A DNA stretch of 64,000 nt, taken from the NCBI RefSeq assembly GCF_014192015.1, contig NZ_JACHXJ010000007.1:186001-250000 (forward strand). The letters run 5' to 3'. The notes under the pieces are model-generated. The model saw only the letters and a list, made by a program, of their open reading frames with translations. It did not search any database and was not told the DNA's origin. Origin of the DNA: Paenibacillus rhizosphaerae (lineage in GTDB: Bacteria > Bacillota > Bacilli > Paenibacillales > Paenibacillaceae). The position numbers were made by a program, and so were the translations under genes. Below, piece after piece: positions 40,737 to 49,969 of this stretch (positions within the stretch are counted from its first letter, which is position 1; each line of letters begins with the position of its first letter).

Positions 40737-41813
40737 ATGAATGATCATAAATCGGTTAAGGAAGAACGGAAAGTGGCTTTGGTCGTCGGGGCCAATGGGG
40801 TGATTGGACGCAATCTCATCGACTATTTACTGACGCTGCCGGATTGGGAAGTGATCGGGGTATCCCGGAGGGGAGGGGAAGACCGGGAACGGGTCCGCTA
40901 TATCGCGGCGGATCTGCTGGACCCGGAAGATGCCCGGCGCCGCTTGGGGGTGCTTCCCGAGGTGACGCATCTTTTCTACGCCGCGTACCAGGACCGCCCG
41001 ACCTGGGCCGAGCTGGTGGCGCCGAATTTGGCCATGCTGGTCAACAGCGTCGAGGCGGTCGAAGCGGGATCTGCGGGGCTGCGGCATGTCAGCCTGATGC
41101 AGGGCTACAAAGTGTATGGGGCGCATCTCGGCCCGTTCAAAACCCCCGCCAAGGAATCGGATGCAGGTCATATGCCGCCCGAGTTTAATGTGGATCAGCA
41201 GCAGTTTTTGGAGAAACGGCAGCAGGGGAAGGCTTGGACGTGGTCGGCCATTCGGCCTTCGGTAGTCGCGGGATTTGCTTTGGGCAATCCGATGAATCTG
41301 GCCATGGTTATCGCCGTATACGCGTCGATCTCCAAGGAACTGGGCATTCCGCTCCGTTTTCCGGGAAAACCGGGGGCCTATCATACGCTGATGGAGGTCA
41401 CCGATGCCGGGCTTCTTGCCAAAGCCACCGTGTGGGCCGCAACCGATCCGCGGTGCGCGAATCAGGCGTTCAATATCAACAACGGGGATTTGTTCCGCTG
41501 GAACGAGATGTGGCCGAAGATCGCCGCTTACTTTGGAATGGAGACGGCGACGCCCCTTCAGATGTCCCTGGACGTCGTCATGGCCGACAAGGAGCAGTTG
41601 TGGAATGAGATGGTTCAAAAGCACGGGCTGGAACCGCACTCCTATCAAGAAGTCTCCTCCTGGGGCTTCGGTGACTTCGTCTTCTCCTGGGATTACGATT
41701 TCTTCGCCGACGGGAGCAAAGCCCGCCGCTTTGGCTTCCATGAGTACGTAGATACGGAAGAGAGGTTCATGAGTATTTTCGATGATTTGCGCCGGCGCAA
41801 GGTCATTCCGTAA
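40737..41813 (+). CDS. PRISE-type NAD(P)-dependent reductase / SDR
   Basis: An atypical extended SDR of 358 residues related to the progesterone 5-beta-reductase/iridoid synthase group. The N-terminal coenzyme motif is VVGANGVIGRNL, followed by GVSRRG. The signature SLMQGYKVYGAHLGPFKTPAKE corresponds to the family's active-site segment, where Tyr and Lys take part in catalysis. IRPSVVAGFALGNPMNLA and the AFNINNGDLFRWNEMWP block are also typical. AAAGGAGC lies 8 bases before the ATG. The opposite HxlR regulator nearby could control it. Members reduce activated enones; the natural substrate is unknown. Confidence 0.85.
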   Translation: MNDHKSVKEERKVALVVGANGVIGRNLIDYLLTLPDWEVIGVSRRGGEDRERVRYIAADLLDPEDARRRLGVLPEVTHLFYAAYQDRPTWAELVAPNLAMLVNSVEAVEAGSAGLRHVSLMQGYKVYGAHLGPFKTPAKESDAGHMPPEFNVDQQQFLEKRQQGKAWTWSAIRPSVVAGFALGNPMNLAMVIAVYASISKELGIPLRFPGKPGAYHTLMEVTDAGLLAKATVWAATDPRCANQAFNINNGDLFRWNEMWPKIAAYFGMETATPLQMSLDVVMADKEQLWNEMVQKHGLEPHSYQEVSSWGFGDFVFSWDYDFFADGSKARRFGFHEYVDTEERFMSIFDDLRRRKVIP

Positions 41814-41861
41814 CGTGTAGAATTGGCCGTCAAGCCTATGATATCCCCATCTTATAAAAAG

Positions 41862-41906
41862 AGAGGCTGTCCCTGATCTTGCAGGGATGCAGCCTCTTGT
41901 TGTTTT
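41862..41906 (+). terminator. Terminator after the PRISE-type reductase
   Basis: AGAGGCTG and CAGCCTCT enclose an inner CCCTG/CAGGG stem; TGTTGTTTTC follows. It lies 50 bases after the stop. Confidence 0.8.
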
Positions 41907-42026
41907 CATGCTTCTGATGCTTCCGAGTTATGCTGCAGGGTCTCATGGCACTGCCGGTGCATTCGAGCCACAGGTCTGCCGACAACCAAGCTCGGTCTAG
42001 CCCTTTGCAGGCGGATAACCTTCTTG

Positions 42027-42404
42027 TTACGGCGTGGGCTCCAAGCGAGAGCTTTCTCTGATGGCCGCATGTCCCTGATATTTTTTATCGATATGCATTT
42101 CTCCCCATCTGCACATCGTGTGCAAGAGCTCCTTCATGCTCCAGCCGTATTCGGTCAATTCATACTCGACCTTGGGAGGAACCTCGTTGTAGATGATGCG
42201 CTGAACGATGCCCTCGTCCTCCAATTCGCGCAAATGCTGGGTCAGCATTTTCTGGGTGATGGAAGGAATGAGGTGCAGGAGCTCGTTGTTCCGCTTTTTG
42301 CCGAAGGTCAGATGAAACAGGATGACAGGCTTCCACTTCCCGCCGATCACCTCCAGGGTCACTTCCACCGCCGTATTGTATATTTTCACCGGTTGATCTT
42401 CCAT
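42027..42404 (-). CDS. HxlR family transcriptional regulator
   Basis: A 125-residue winged-helix regulator of the HxlR family, which often senses aldehydes, quinones or oxidants. Typical blocks: VTLEVIGGKWKPVILFHL, FGKKRNNELLHLIPSITQKM, LTQHLRELEDEGIVQR and PPKVEYELTEYG. GGAGGTG lies 8 bases before the ATG. There is no cysteine at the N-terminal sensing position of YodB/HypR-like relatives. It is convergent with the reductase gene, a common partner for such regulators. Confidence 0.9.
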   Translation of the reverse strand: MEDQPVKIYNTAVEVTLEVIGGKWKPVILFHLTFGKKRNNELLHLIPSITQKMLTQHLRELEDEGIVQRIIYNEVPPKVEYELTEYGWSMKELLHTMCRWGEMHIDKKYQGHAAIRESSRLEPTP

Positions 42405-42600
42405 ACGTTCGCACCTCCGTAAGTAAGGGTCTGTTCGCCGACGTTTTCAAGTCATCTCTACGGTACATGATAACTTGGGGCCGCAGGGAGCGATGATCCA
42501 TCTGATGATTTCCAATATAGCATGTTTGGCTGCGATTCGCATGGCACGCGGTAGTGAATAAGCTCGGGCATGGCTTCTAATTTAATCCTTGAATTTAATA

Positions 42601-42626
42601 TATGTATGCGATATATTGCATACATA
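42601..42626. promoter_or_regulatory. Palindromic operator of the GntR-ilvD operon
   Basis: TATGTATGC (42601-42609), eight bases, then GCATACATA (42618-42626) form a perfect 9-8-9 inverted repeat. It ends 20 bases before the GntR start. FCD-type GntR proteins bind such sites, so autoregulation of the operon is likely. Confidence 0.7.
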
Positions 42627-42646
42627 AGAAGAAGGAGTGAACGATC

Positions 42647-43342
42647 ATGCCGATCCCTAAAAGTTATTCCTCGCCTGTACGTATGACCGCTAAGGAGCGG
42701 GCCCTCAGCCAAATTCAAAGATGGATTATCGACGGCACCCTTCAACCGGGAGAAAAGCTGGTCGATGCCGAGTTGGCGGAGGCGCTGGGGGTTTCCCGGA
42801 CCCCTGTGCGCGAGGCGCTGCAGCTGCTCGAAGTCCAGGGGCTGGTGGAAATGCATCCGGGAAGGGATACGCGCGTCCAAACCATCGAGAAGGATGACAT
42901 TCTGAAAATGTATGCTACCTTGGCGGCTCTGCATTCCCTGGCGGCCGAAGCGGCGGCAGCGCATATTCCGGCGGAGCAGATCGAACAGCTGAAGGGGATT
43001 AACGCTGATTTCGCCGCTGCGATCGAGCAGGGGCAGCCGTACCAGGCGATGGAGCTCGACGAGCAGTTTCATAACCTGATCGTGGACGCCTCGGATAATG
43101 CCTATGTCGCATCCTTCAGCGCCTCGCTGCAAATCCATATTCGGAGGTTCAAGTATGTTTTTCTGGCCCAGCCGGTGTCGGCTACCGCCGCGTCGGTAGA
43201 AGAGCATGCCCGCATCATTGAGGCGTTCGAGGAGAAAGACAGGGCGCTGGCCGCCTCGGTGATGAAGCAGAATCTGCTGAGACCGATGAAGGAGCTCTAT
43301 GCGATGATTCAAAACCATTCGGAAGGAGACGTGAAGAAATGA
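42647..43342 (+). CDS. GntR family transcriptional regulator, FCD subfamily
   Basis: A 231-residue GntR regulator. The N-terminal winged HTH includes GTLQPGEKLVDAELAEALGV and SRTPVREALQLLE (recognition helix). The C-terminal FCD domain has the metal/ligand His residues in DEQFHNLIVDASDN and later EHARIIEAFEEKD. AAGGAGTG lies 6 bases before the ATG. The stop overlaps the ilvD start by 4 bases, so regulator and enzyme are one operon, with a 26-bp palindrome upstream. FCD regulators usually answer to organic or sugar acids. Confidence 0.92.
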   Translation: MPIPKSYSSPVRMTAKERALSQIQRWIIDGTLQPGEKLVDAELAEALGVSRTPVREALQLLEVQGLVEMHPGRDTRVQTIEKDDILKMYATLAALHSLAAEAAAAHIPAEQIEQLKGINADFAAAIEQGQPYQAMELDEQFHNLIVDASDNAYVASFSASLQIHIRRFKYVFLAQPVSATAASVEEHARIIEAFEEKDRALAASVMKQNLLRPMKELYAMIQNHSEGDVKK

Positions 43343-45036
43343 CAAGTCAAGATCCACGTGATCTGCGTATCCGCAGCAAGGTAATCAGTGAAGGCGTAAA
43401 CCGGGTCCCGAACCGCGCCATGCTCCGGGCGGTCGGGTTTAAGGACAATGATTTCAAGAAACCGATGATCGGCGTGGCCAGTACCTGGAGTGAAGTGACA
43501 CCTTGCAATATGCATATTGATGAATTGGCCAGGGAAGCCAAGAAGGGCGCTCAGGCCGGCGGCGGGGCTCCGCTCATTTTCAATACGATCACCGTCTCCG
43601 ACGGTATTTCGATGGGGCATGAAGGCATGCTCTTCTCGCTGCCCAGCCGGGAAATCATTGCCGATTCCATCGAAACCGTCGTGAACGCCGAGCGTTTTGA
43701 CGGCCTGGTTGCGATCGGCGGGTGCGACAAGAATACGCCGGCCTGCCTGATGGCGATCGGCCGCATGAATCTTCCGGCTGTATACGTATACGGAGGCACC
43801 ATCCAGCCTGGATCACTGAACGGCCGGGACGTCAATATCGTGACGGCCTTTGAAGCCGTCGGGCAGTACCATGACGGCAAAATGACCCCGGAGGAGCTTC
43901 ACCAAATCGAGTGCCACGTTTGTCCGGGGGCCGGAGCGTGCGGGGGGATGTACACGGCCAACACCATGGCCGCGGCCGCGGAGGCGATGGGCATGAGCCT
44001 GCCAGGTTCCTCGTCGACGGCGGCCATCGCAAGCGGTAAAGCCGATGAATGCGCGAGGGCGGGGGAGACGGTCATCCAGCTCCTCGATAAAGGAATTTAT
44101 CCGAGAGACATCATGACGAAAAAGGCATTCGAGAACGCTATTACCGTTGTCATGGCCCTGGGAGGATCGACCAACGCTTTTCTGCATCTGCTGGCCATCG
44201 CCCATTCGGTTCAGGTCGACCTGACCATCGACGACTTCGAGCGAATTCGCAAGAAGGTGCCGCATCTTGCCGATTTGAAGCCGAGCGGCCAGTATATGAT
44301 GCAGGATCTGAGTGATGCCGGGGGTGTCCCTGCGGTCATGAAGCTGCTGCTCGAAGCGGGCCTGCTTCACGGGGATTGCATCACCGTAACCGGGCATACG
44401 ATCGCGGAAAATTTGGCAGCGGTGCAGCCGCTGCGAAGCGGCCAGAATGTCGTCAGACCGCTGGATCAGCCGCTGAAGCCTACGGGGCCGCTCGTCCTGC
44501 TCAAGGGTAATTTAGCCCCGGAAGGGGCCGTGGCGAAAATGTCCGGCCTGAGCAGACTGTCATTTACCGGGCCTGCCCGCGTATTTGACAGTGAAGAGGA
44601 GGCTACGGAGGCGATCGTCAACGACCGTATCCGGAAGGGAGATGTTGTCGTCATCCGCTACTGCGGTCCCAAAGGCGGTCCCGGCATGCCGGAAATGCTG
44701 TCCGTCACCGCCATGATTGTGGGCAAAGGCCTGGGAGGCGATGTGGCGCTTCTAACCGACGGCCGGTTCTCCGGCGGCTCGCATGGTTTTGTGGTGGGAC
44801 ACGTGGCTCCGGAAGCTCAAGTCGGCGGTCCGATCGCCCTTCTTCGCGAGGGGGATATCATTACGATCGACAGCGAAACCCAGGAAATCAATATGCAGGT
44901 CAGCTCCGAGAAGCTGGAGGAAAGAGCGAAGCAGTGGTTCCCACCGCAGCGGAAGCATTCCGCCGCCGTGCTGCGGAAGTATGCGCGGCTCGTATCCTCG
45001 GCATCCAAAGGAGCCGTAACAGATGTGGACGATTAA
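43339..45036 (+). CDS. ilvD: Dihydroxy-acid dehydratase (IlvD/Edd family)
   Basis: A 565-residue IlvD/Edd-family dehydratase. The three conserved iron-sulfur cysteines are visible: C56 in TPCNMHID, C129 in GGCDKNTPACL and C201 in GACGGMYTANTM. The C-terminal DGRFSGGSHGFVVGH block is present. The sequence fits dihydroxy-acid dehydratase, used in branched-chain amino acid synthesis. Coupling to an FCD GntR regulator (4-base overlap) instead of other ilv genes raises the alternative of a sugar-acid dehydratase such as xylonate or arabonate dehydratase. GGAAGGAG lies upstream of the ATG within the GntR end. Confidence 0.88.
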   Translation: MTSQDPRDLRIRSKVISEGVNRVPNRAMLRAVGFKDNDFKKPMIGVASTWSEVTPCNMHIDELAREAKKGAQAGGGAPLIFNTITVSDGISMGHEGMLFSLPSREIIADSIETVVNAERFDGLVAIGGCDKNTPACLMAIGRMNLPAVYVYGGTIQPGSLNGRDVNIVTAFEAVGQYHDGKMTPEELHQIECHVCPGAGACGGMYTANTMAAAAEAMGMSLPGSSSTAAIASGKADECARAGETVIQLLDKGIYPRDIMTKKAFENAITVVMALGGSTNAFLHLLAIAHSVQVDLTIDDFERIRKKVPHLADLKPSGQYMMQDLSDAGGVPAVMKLLLEAGLLHGDCITVTGHTIAENLAAVQPLRSGQNVVRPLDQPLKPTGPLVLLKGNLAPEGAVAKMSGLSRLSFTGPARVFDSEEEATEAIVNDRIRKGDVVVIRYCGPKGGPGMPEMLSVTAMIVGKGLGGDVALLTDGRFSGGSHGFVVGHVAPEAQVGGPIALLREGDIITIDSETQEINMQVSSEKLEERAKQWFPPQRKHSAAVLRKYARLVSSASKGAVTDVDD

Positions 45037-45081
45037 AAAAGGCAGGGGGGCACCGCGACAACAGCGGCGCTCCCTTTTTTT
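45035..45081 (+). terminator. Terminator after ilvD
   Basis: AAAAAAGG-CAG-GGGGGC-A-CCGC and GCGG-C-GC-TCCCTTTTTTT form a long imperfect stem right after the stop. Confidence 0.8.
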
Positions 45082-45316
45082 CATTTCACCTGAAGCCTTC
45101 AGGTTAAACAACCGCATAAACCCGCCTTTATTTGGAAAGTGTAGACCCATGTTCCCCTTTTTACCGGGCCGTTCTGATCGCCGAAGTGACGCCCAAAAGG
45201 AGGTCTGCATTTGTTTGTAACGATATGCGCTTGGTTTATATATAACTAGGGCAATTTTCTTGTTCGCAACCGAATTTCAGGTGTATTTACATTCCATTTT
45301 AAAGAGGCGAGGCTGT

Positions 45317-46867
45317 TTGGATTCCACAACTTTGGTTAATTCACTTGTGCTTTTAATGGCCAGCCTGCTGCTCGTCGGCGTGCTGACCACCAAATTTTCA
45401 TCGAGATTCGGCATGCCGGCTCTTGTGCTGTTTATCGTCGTCGGTATGCTGATTACGCGGTTCGTGTATTTCGACAACGTCCTCATTACCCAGATCGTCG
45501 GGATTTTAGCCTTGATCGTCATTTTGTTCGAAGGGGGCATGCAGACGAAGTTTGCCGATATTAAGCCAGTCATCAAGCCGGCCCTGTCGCTGGCGACGGT
45601 GGGGGTACTTCTCACGACCTTTATTGTGGGCGTCTGCGCCAAGTATATTTTGGGCGTGTCCTGGGTGGAAGGCTTTCTCTTCGGTGCCATCGTCGGATCG
45701 ACGGATGCGGCCGCGGTGTTCTCGGTGCTTGGAGGGAAAAATATAAAAAAGCGCCTGACCTCCACCCTGGAGGCCGAATCGGGCAGCAACGACCCGATGG
45801 CCGTCTTCCTGACCGTCTCCCTGATCGAATACCATCAGCATCCCGAGGCGGAAATCTTCCAAATGATCCTGTCGTTTTTCTGGGAGATGGGAATCGGCCT
45901 GGTCATGGGTCTGCTCATCGGCAGGCTGGCCGTCTACGTCATCAACAAGATCAATTTCGATTCGTCCGGCCTGTATCCCGTCATGGCGCTTGGCTTCGCC
46001 ATTCTGGCGTACAGTGCCACTTCGGTGATCCACGGGAGCGGGCTCCTCGCCGTTTACGTGACGGCCATCGTGATGGGTAATTCCGACTTGGCCTATGGGC
46101 GCTCGATCATGCATTTTAACCAAGGGTTCGGCTGGATGATGCAGATCGTCATGTTCGTGCTGCTCGGCCTGCTGGTCTTTCCGACCGAACTGCCGGGCAT
46201 CGTCGGGGAAGGTCTGCTGCTCTCCCTGATCCTGATGCTGATTGCAAGGCCCGTGGGCGTCTTCCTCAGCACGCTCGGGATGAAGTACTCCTTCCGGGAA
46301 AAGCTGCTCATTTCCTGGGCCGGCCTGCGCGGAGCCGTACCGATCGTGCTGGCGACTTATCCGATGCTGGCGGAAATGGAGCACGGGCGGTTATTTTTTA
46401 ACGTGGTGTTTTTCGTCGTGCTGACCTCGGCCATTATCCAGGGCGCAACGATTTCCCCGTTTGCCGGGATGCTGGGGCTGGCGGGAGAAATGAAACCGTC
46501 CAATCCTTCGCTCCTGGAGCTGACGGCTTTGGGCAAGGCCAAATCGGAAATCAACCACGTGGACGTCAACGAGACGATGGCGATTGCCGGCAAGGAAATT
46601 TCCGAGCTCGACCTGCCGGAGGACATCTTGTTTACGGCGATCATCCGCAACGAACAAATCATCGCCCCTCGAGGAAACACGAGGATCGAGTCGGGCGATA
46701 CGGTGTATGTGCTGAGCCCGAAGGCGAAACGGAAACAGGTGAAGGCGATTCTGACCTCGCCGGCGCTTCCGGTGGTTCATCTCAACGAGGAGAAGCAGAA
46801 GCCCGAAGAGGCCACGAATATCATACCGCCTAAGAATCCGGGCGACCCTCCGGAACAGGAAACTTAA
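45317..46867 (+). CDS. Potassium or cation/proton antiporter, CPA1 family with TrkA-C domain
   Basis: A 516-residue CvrA/NhaP2-like antiporter. About twelve or thirteen membrane spans carry the CPA motifs GAIVGSTDAAAVFSVLGG and ESGSNDPMAVFL (ion-binding Asp), and SWAGLRGAVPIVLATYP. The C-terminal cytoplasmic domain (about residues 400-490) is TrkA-C-like: AIAGKEISELDLPEDILF, RIESGDTVYVLSPKAKR. The TTG start follows GAGGCGAGG; no ATG fits. It expels K+ or Na+ in exchange for protons. The 235-base leader has a strong ribosome binding site before a 12-codon frame, a possible leader peptide. Confidence 0.9.
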   Translation: MDSTTLVNSLVLLMASLLLVGVLTTKFSSRFGMPALVLFIVVGMLITRFVYFDNVLITQIVGILALIVILFEGGMQTKFADIKPVIKPALSLATVGVLLTTFIVGVCAKYILGVSWVEGFLFGAIVGSTDAAAVFSVLGGKNIKKRLTSTLEAESGSNDPMAVFLTVSLIEYHQHPEAEIFQMILSFFWEMGIGLVMGLLIGRLAVYVINKINFDSSGLYPVMALGFAILAYSATSVIHGSGLLAVYVTAIVMGNSDLAYGRSIMHFNQGFGWMMQIVMFVLLGLLVFPTELPGIVGEGLLLSLILMLIARPVGVFLSTLGMKYSFREKLLISWAGLRGAVPIVLATYPMLAEMEHGRLFFNVVFFVVLTSAIIQGATISPFAGMLGLAGEMKPSNPSLLELTALGKAKSEINHVDVNETMAIAGKEISELDLPEDILFTAIIRNEQIIAPRGNTRIESGDTVYVLSPKAKRKQVKAILTSPALPVVHLNEEKQKPEEATNIIPPKNPGDPPEQET

Positions 46868-46871
46868 CAAG

Positions 46872-46908
46872 AAAGCCCTGCCTTCTTTGCAAAGAAGCAG
46901 GGCTTTTT
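46872..46908. terminator. Terminator between antiporter and DUF1634 gene
   Basis: AAAGCCCTGC and GCAGGGCTTT enclose a second inverted repeat (CTTCTTTGCAAAGAAG). A T run follows on the plus strand. It lies between convergent genes and probably serves both. Confidence 0.85.
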
Positions 46909-46921
46909 GGAATGCCGCAGT

Positions 46922-47308
46922 TTAGGCTTTTCCCAGGATGAAGCTGATGATCAGAATCAGGAGGACCAGGGTGGTAATCCCTGTATACAGCTTATCGCCT
47001 TCGCGTACAAATACCCAGATGGAGATGGCGACGCGAAGTACGGGGGTCAGGATGAGAAGGATCAACCCGGCTGTGATGACGGCGTAAGGCTTGAATGATG
47101 CGATTCCGCTCATAATATCGGGGAGGTTGTGCGGGTAAGAGCTGCCGGGGTATCCGCTGCTTCCCTGAATAAAGAAGAGCACCAATCCCGCGATGATGAC
47201 GGCTGCGCTCAGCACGACGCCGACCCGGAGCCAGCGGCTGACGGCCAGCTCCACTTCCAAAATATCTTTCTCTTGACGCTCTCGCCGTTGCTCTTTCGGT
47301 TCGCTCAT
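46922..47308 (-). CDS. DUF1634 membrane protein, partner of TauE/SafE exporter
   Basis: A 128-residue DUF1634 protein with three membrane spans (VGVVLSAAVIIAGLVLFFI, YAVITAGLILLILTPVLRV, TGITTLVLLILIISFILG) after a charged N-terminus. The genes of this family regularly follow a TSUP exporter gene, as here; its ATG overlaps the exporter stop by 4 bases. It may be a small subunit of the exporter. The exact role is unknown. Confidence 0.85.
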   Translation of the reverse strand: MSEPKEQRRERQEKDILEVELAVSRWLRVGVVLSAAVIIAGLVLFFIQGSSGYPGSSYPHNLPDIMSGIASFKPYAVITAGLILLILTPVLRVAISIWVFVREGDKLYTGITTLVLLILIISFILGKA

Positions 47309-48144
47309 TTCGTCAGTCCCACTCCTTCCAAAATCATCTGCACGGCTACGTACACGAGCACCGGTATGAACAGCAGGCGGATCGTCTTGCTCTTCAGGCG
47401 CTGCATTATTTGCGCACCGAGGGTCGCTCCGGCCAGAACACCGAGAGCCACCGGTCCGGCAATATGCGGATCGATATCCCCGCGCAACAGGTAAACTCCC
47501 GCGCTGGCCGCCCCGGTCACGCCCATCATGAAGTTGCTGGTCGCGGTCGATACCTTCAAAGGAAGCTTCATGAACACGTCCATGGCCAGCACTTTGAAGC
47601 TGCCGCTGCCGATGCCGAGCAGGCCGGATACGATTCCCGCGCCGTACATGACGGAGGAGCCTCCGTAGACGTTTCCGGCATGATAAGGGACGTCCTGCTT
47701 GATGGCTTTATCATAATAGCTTCCTTCAAGCCGGAGCTTCTTGGCGGCCGGGCTCATGCTGACCTCACCAGCGGCACCGCCGCTCTTGTTCTTGATCATG
47801 TTAAACGCGGAGTAGACAAGCAGCAGCCCGAAGATGATGTAGAGCAAATCAGGGGCGATGATGCCGCCGATAAACGCACCGGTAATCGCCCCGATGGTGG
47901 TGGCAATTTCCAGGAACATGCCGACCCTCAGATTGGTAATCCGGTCGCGGATATAGGCGATGGCGGAGCCACTGGATGTGGCGATGACGGATATGATGCT
48001 GGCGCCGATGGCATGCTCGATGCTGACGCCGAAAAGGAGCGTCAGCGCCGGTGTGACGATAATGCCGCCTCCGAGCCCGAGCACCGAACCGACGATGCCG
48101 GCGAGAATGGAGATGAGCAAAATTTCCAAAGATAGCGTAATCAC
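47305..48144 (-). CDS. Sulfite exporter TauE/SafE family (TSUP) protein
   Basis: A 279-residue TSUP-family permease with about eight spans in two related halves: the first begins IVGSVLGLGGGIIVTPAL and the second GIVSGLLGIGSGSFKVLAMD. Members export sulfite, sulfonates or other organosulfur anions. A GTG start at 48144 has GCAGGTG 7 bases upstream. It forms an operon with the DUF1634 gene and is divergent from the Lrp regulator gene, which could control it. Confidence 0.88.
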   Translation of the reverse strand: MITLSLEILLISILAGIVGSVLGLGGGIIVTPALTLLFGVSIEHAIGASIISVIATSSGSAIAYIRDRITNLRVGMFLEIATTIGAITGAFIGGIIAPDLLYIIFGLLLVYSAFNMIKNKSGGAAGEVSMSPAAKKLRLEGSYYDKAIKQDVPYHAGNVYGGSSVMYGAGIVSGLLGIGSGSFKVLAMDVFMKLPLKVSTATSNFMMGVTGAASAGVYLLRGDIDPHIAGPVALGVLAGATLGAQIMQRLKSKTIRLLFIPVLVYVAVQMILEGVGLTK

Positions 48145-48373
48145 ATGAGTACACCTGCCTGTGTCAGAAAATAAGAGTCCGGATTGCGCTTTTCCGCCGT
48201 GTCCCTGTACACTAAAAACACGGGGCTTATCGCATCCGGAGGCCGTGGAACGGATTCATTATACACCGTTTGTATAATATTAACCATACAAACGGAATAT
48301 ATTTCCGCATGTTATTTTTACAATGTAAAATACAACGAAGCAATGAAGCTTATGCCGGGAGAGGAAGAAAGCC

Positions 48374-48829
48374 ATGAAATTCAAACACTTGGACGAAAAA
48401 GACAATATGATTCTGGATCATCTGCTTGATAACGGCAGGCTCAGCCATGCCGAGCTCGGCCGTTTTGTGAACCTGACGCGGGCAGCCGTGCGGGAACGGG
48501 TCAATGGCCTCATGGAGCAGGGAATCATCGATAAATTTACGGTGATTGTCAACCCGCTGAAGGCCGGAAAAAGCATGTCGGTGTACTTCTTGATCGAAGT
48601 GGAGTGGAACCTGCTTGAGACCGTTGCCGAAACGCTGCTGGCGGACGATGAAATCACGAGCGTATACCAAATGAGCGGCGGCCCGCACCTGCATGTCCAT
48701 GCGCTGATGGATGACCAGGAGCATGTGGAGAAATATTTGCGGAAGCTTCAGACGGTGGAGGGCATCACAAACGTGCACAGCGAATTTCTGATCCGCCGGT
48801 TCAAAGAGCGGGAAGGCATACAGATTTAA
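48374..48829 (+). CDS. Lrp/AsnC family transcriptional regulator
   Basis: A 151-residue Lrp/AsnC protein. The N-terminal helix-turn-helix is LDEKDNMILDHLLDNGRLSH with recognition helix LTRAAVRERVNGLMEQG. The C-terminal RAM-like domain has SVYFLIEVEWNLLE and VYQMSGGPHLHVHALMDD, typical of amino-acid-sensing dimers. GGGAGAGGAAG lies before the ATG. It is divergent from the TSUP exporter operon and may regulate it. Confidence 0.9.
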   Translation: MKFKHLDEKDNMILDHLLDNGRLSHAELGRFVNLTRAAVRERVNGLMEQGIIDKFTVIVNPLKAGKSMSVYFLIEVEWNLLETVAETLLADDEITSVYQMSGGPHLHVHALMDDQEHVEKYLRKLQTVEGITNVHSEFLIRRFKEREGIQI

Positions 48830-48964
48830 GTGTCCATCATGCGGCTGTATCTATGCGGTCCTCTCGTTATCATGCCTATCTGGGTATCCGGATAACCGGA
48901 TGGTGCGGAAGGCGTATCGGGGCCGTGTCACGTGAATAACCAATTTTGGGAGGTGCCTGGACAG

Positions 48965-49843
48965 TTGGAGACCAAAGCGCAGCTGGAGCAGGAATTAAGG
49001 CGGATTGAAACATGGGAGAAGGATCAGAAAAGCGCGTGGTTTTGGGAAAAGTGGAGCCGGCTGCCGTTTATGCTGCTGGACCGGCTGACGCCGAAAGTGA
49101 TTCAGGACAAGCTGGCCGAGGGGCTTGGCGAGGTCGGACGGTTTCTGCAGACCGGGGGGCAATATTTGGTGCAGCGAAGATCTATTCTCAAACGGCTTGA
49201 GCGGACGTATTCGCTTATGAGTAGCGGTTCGGAGGGAAGGGTGACGCCGGAACCGGCCGATGGGCATGACGGCGGGGATGGAGCCGGACTGATGCTCGAT
49301 GAGGCGGCGAATCTGCCGCTTGCGGTCATGGACCGCGTGGCGGACGAGCTCGCCGCGAGCCGCGCCAAGCTTGCCGCCGCCCAAGGGGCGACAACAGGCA
49401 TCGGCGGCGTATTGACGCTGGCCATCGATATCCCCGCGGTGCTGGGCCTCTCCTTGAAGGTGCTGCAGGAGATCGCCGTTTGCTACGGATACGACCCGAG
49501 GGATGAGAAAGAGCGCCTGTTTATCGTCAAGTGCCTGCAGTTCGCTTCGGCCGACATCGTCGGCAAAAAGGCGGTGCTGGACGAGCTTGGGCAGTTTGAC
49601 GGAGACCACGCGCCGGCTCAGGTCATGTCGCAGATTCAGGGCTGGCGGGAAGTGGTGCAGACGTACCGCGACAGCTTCGGATGGAAAAAGCTGTTCCAGC
49701 TCGTCCCGATTGCCGGGATTCTCTTCGGCTCCATCAGCAACAAAGGCACGATTGAGGATGTGGCCGAAGCCGGAAAGATGCTGTACAGGAAGCGCCGGAT
49801 TGTGACCCGGCTGCGCTCGGAGCACCCGGACGGTGAGGCATAG
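48965..49843 (+). CDS. EcsC family protein
   Basis: A 292-residue EcsC-family protein. EcsC is linked to the Ecs ABC transporter, which influences secretion and membrane proteases in Bacillus, but this copy stands alone. Family blocks are LPLAVMDRVADELA, ATTGIGGVLTLAIDIPAVLGL (hydrophobic segment), AVCYGYDPRDEKERLF, and PIAGILFGSISNKGTIEDVAEAG near the end. I prefer the TTG start at 48965, since GGGAGGTG lies 9 bases upstream; a GTG at 48932 has no good site. The function is unknown. Confidence 0.83.
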   Translation: METKAQLEQELRRIETWEKDQKSAWFWEKWSRLPFMLLDRLTPKVIQDKLAEGLGEVGRFLQTGGQYLVQRRSILKRLERTYSLMSSGSEGRVTPEPADGHDGGDGAGLMLDEAANLPLAVMDRVADELAASRAKLAAAQGATTGIGGVLTLAIDIPAVLGLSLKVLQEIAVCYGYDPRDEKERLFIVKCLQFASADIVGKKAVLDELGQFDGDHAPAQVMSQIQGWREVVQTYRDSFGWKKLFQLVPIAGILFGSISNKGTIEDVAEAGKMLYRKRRIVTRLRSEHPDGEA

Positions 49844-49969
49844 TCCGGTAAGGCGGGCCAGGGCTCGCAGGGGGCCGGCGTCCCTTGGATCTGGCCGCGG
49901 ATGGTTTATATATCCCTGGGTCATGGTGAAAGATGACGGCAGCCTGCTCGCCGCAGGCGCCGACCACAT

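Noticed and set aside
45088..45104. Inverted repeat ACCTGAA-GCC-TTCAGGT after ilvD
   Set aside because: It lies directly after the ilvD terminator and has no clear relation to a promoter; it could be chance or an extra hairpin.
45506..46384. A 292-residue minus-strand frame inside the antiporter gene
   Set aside because: It is rich in His, Asp and Gln, as expected for the reverse of membrane-protein codons; no ribosome binding site is seen.
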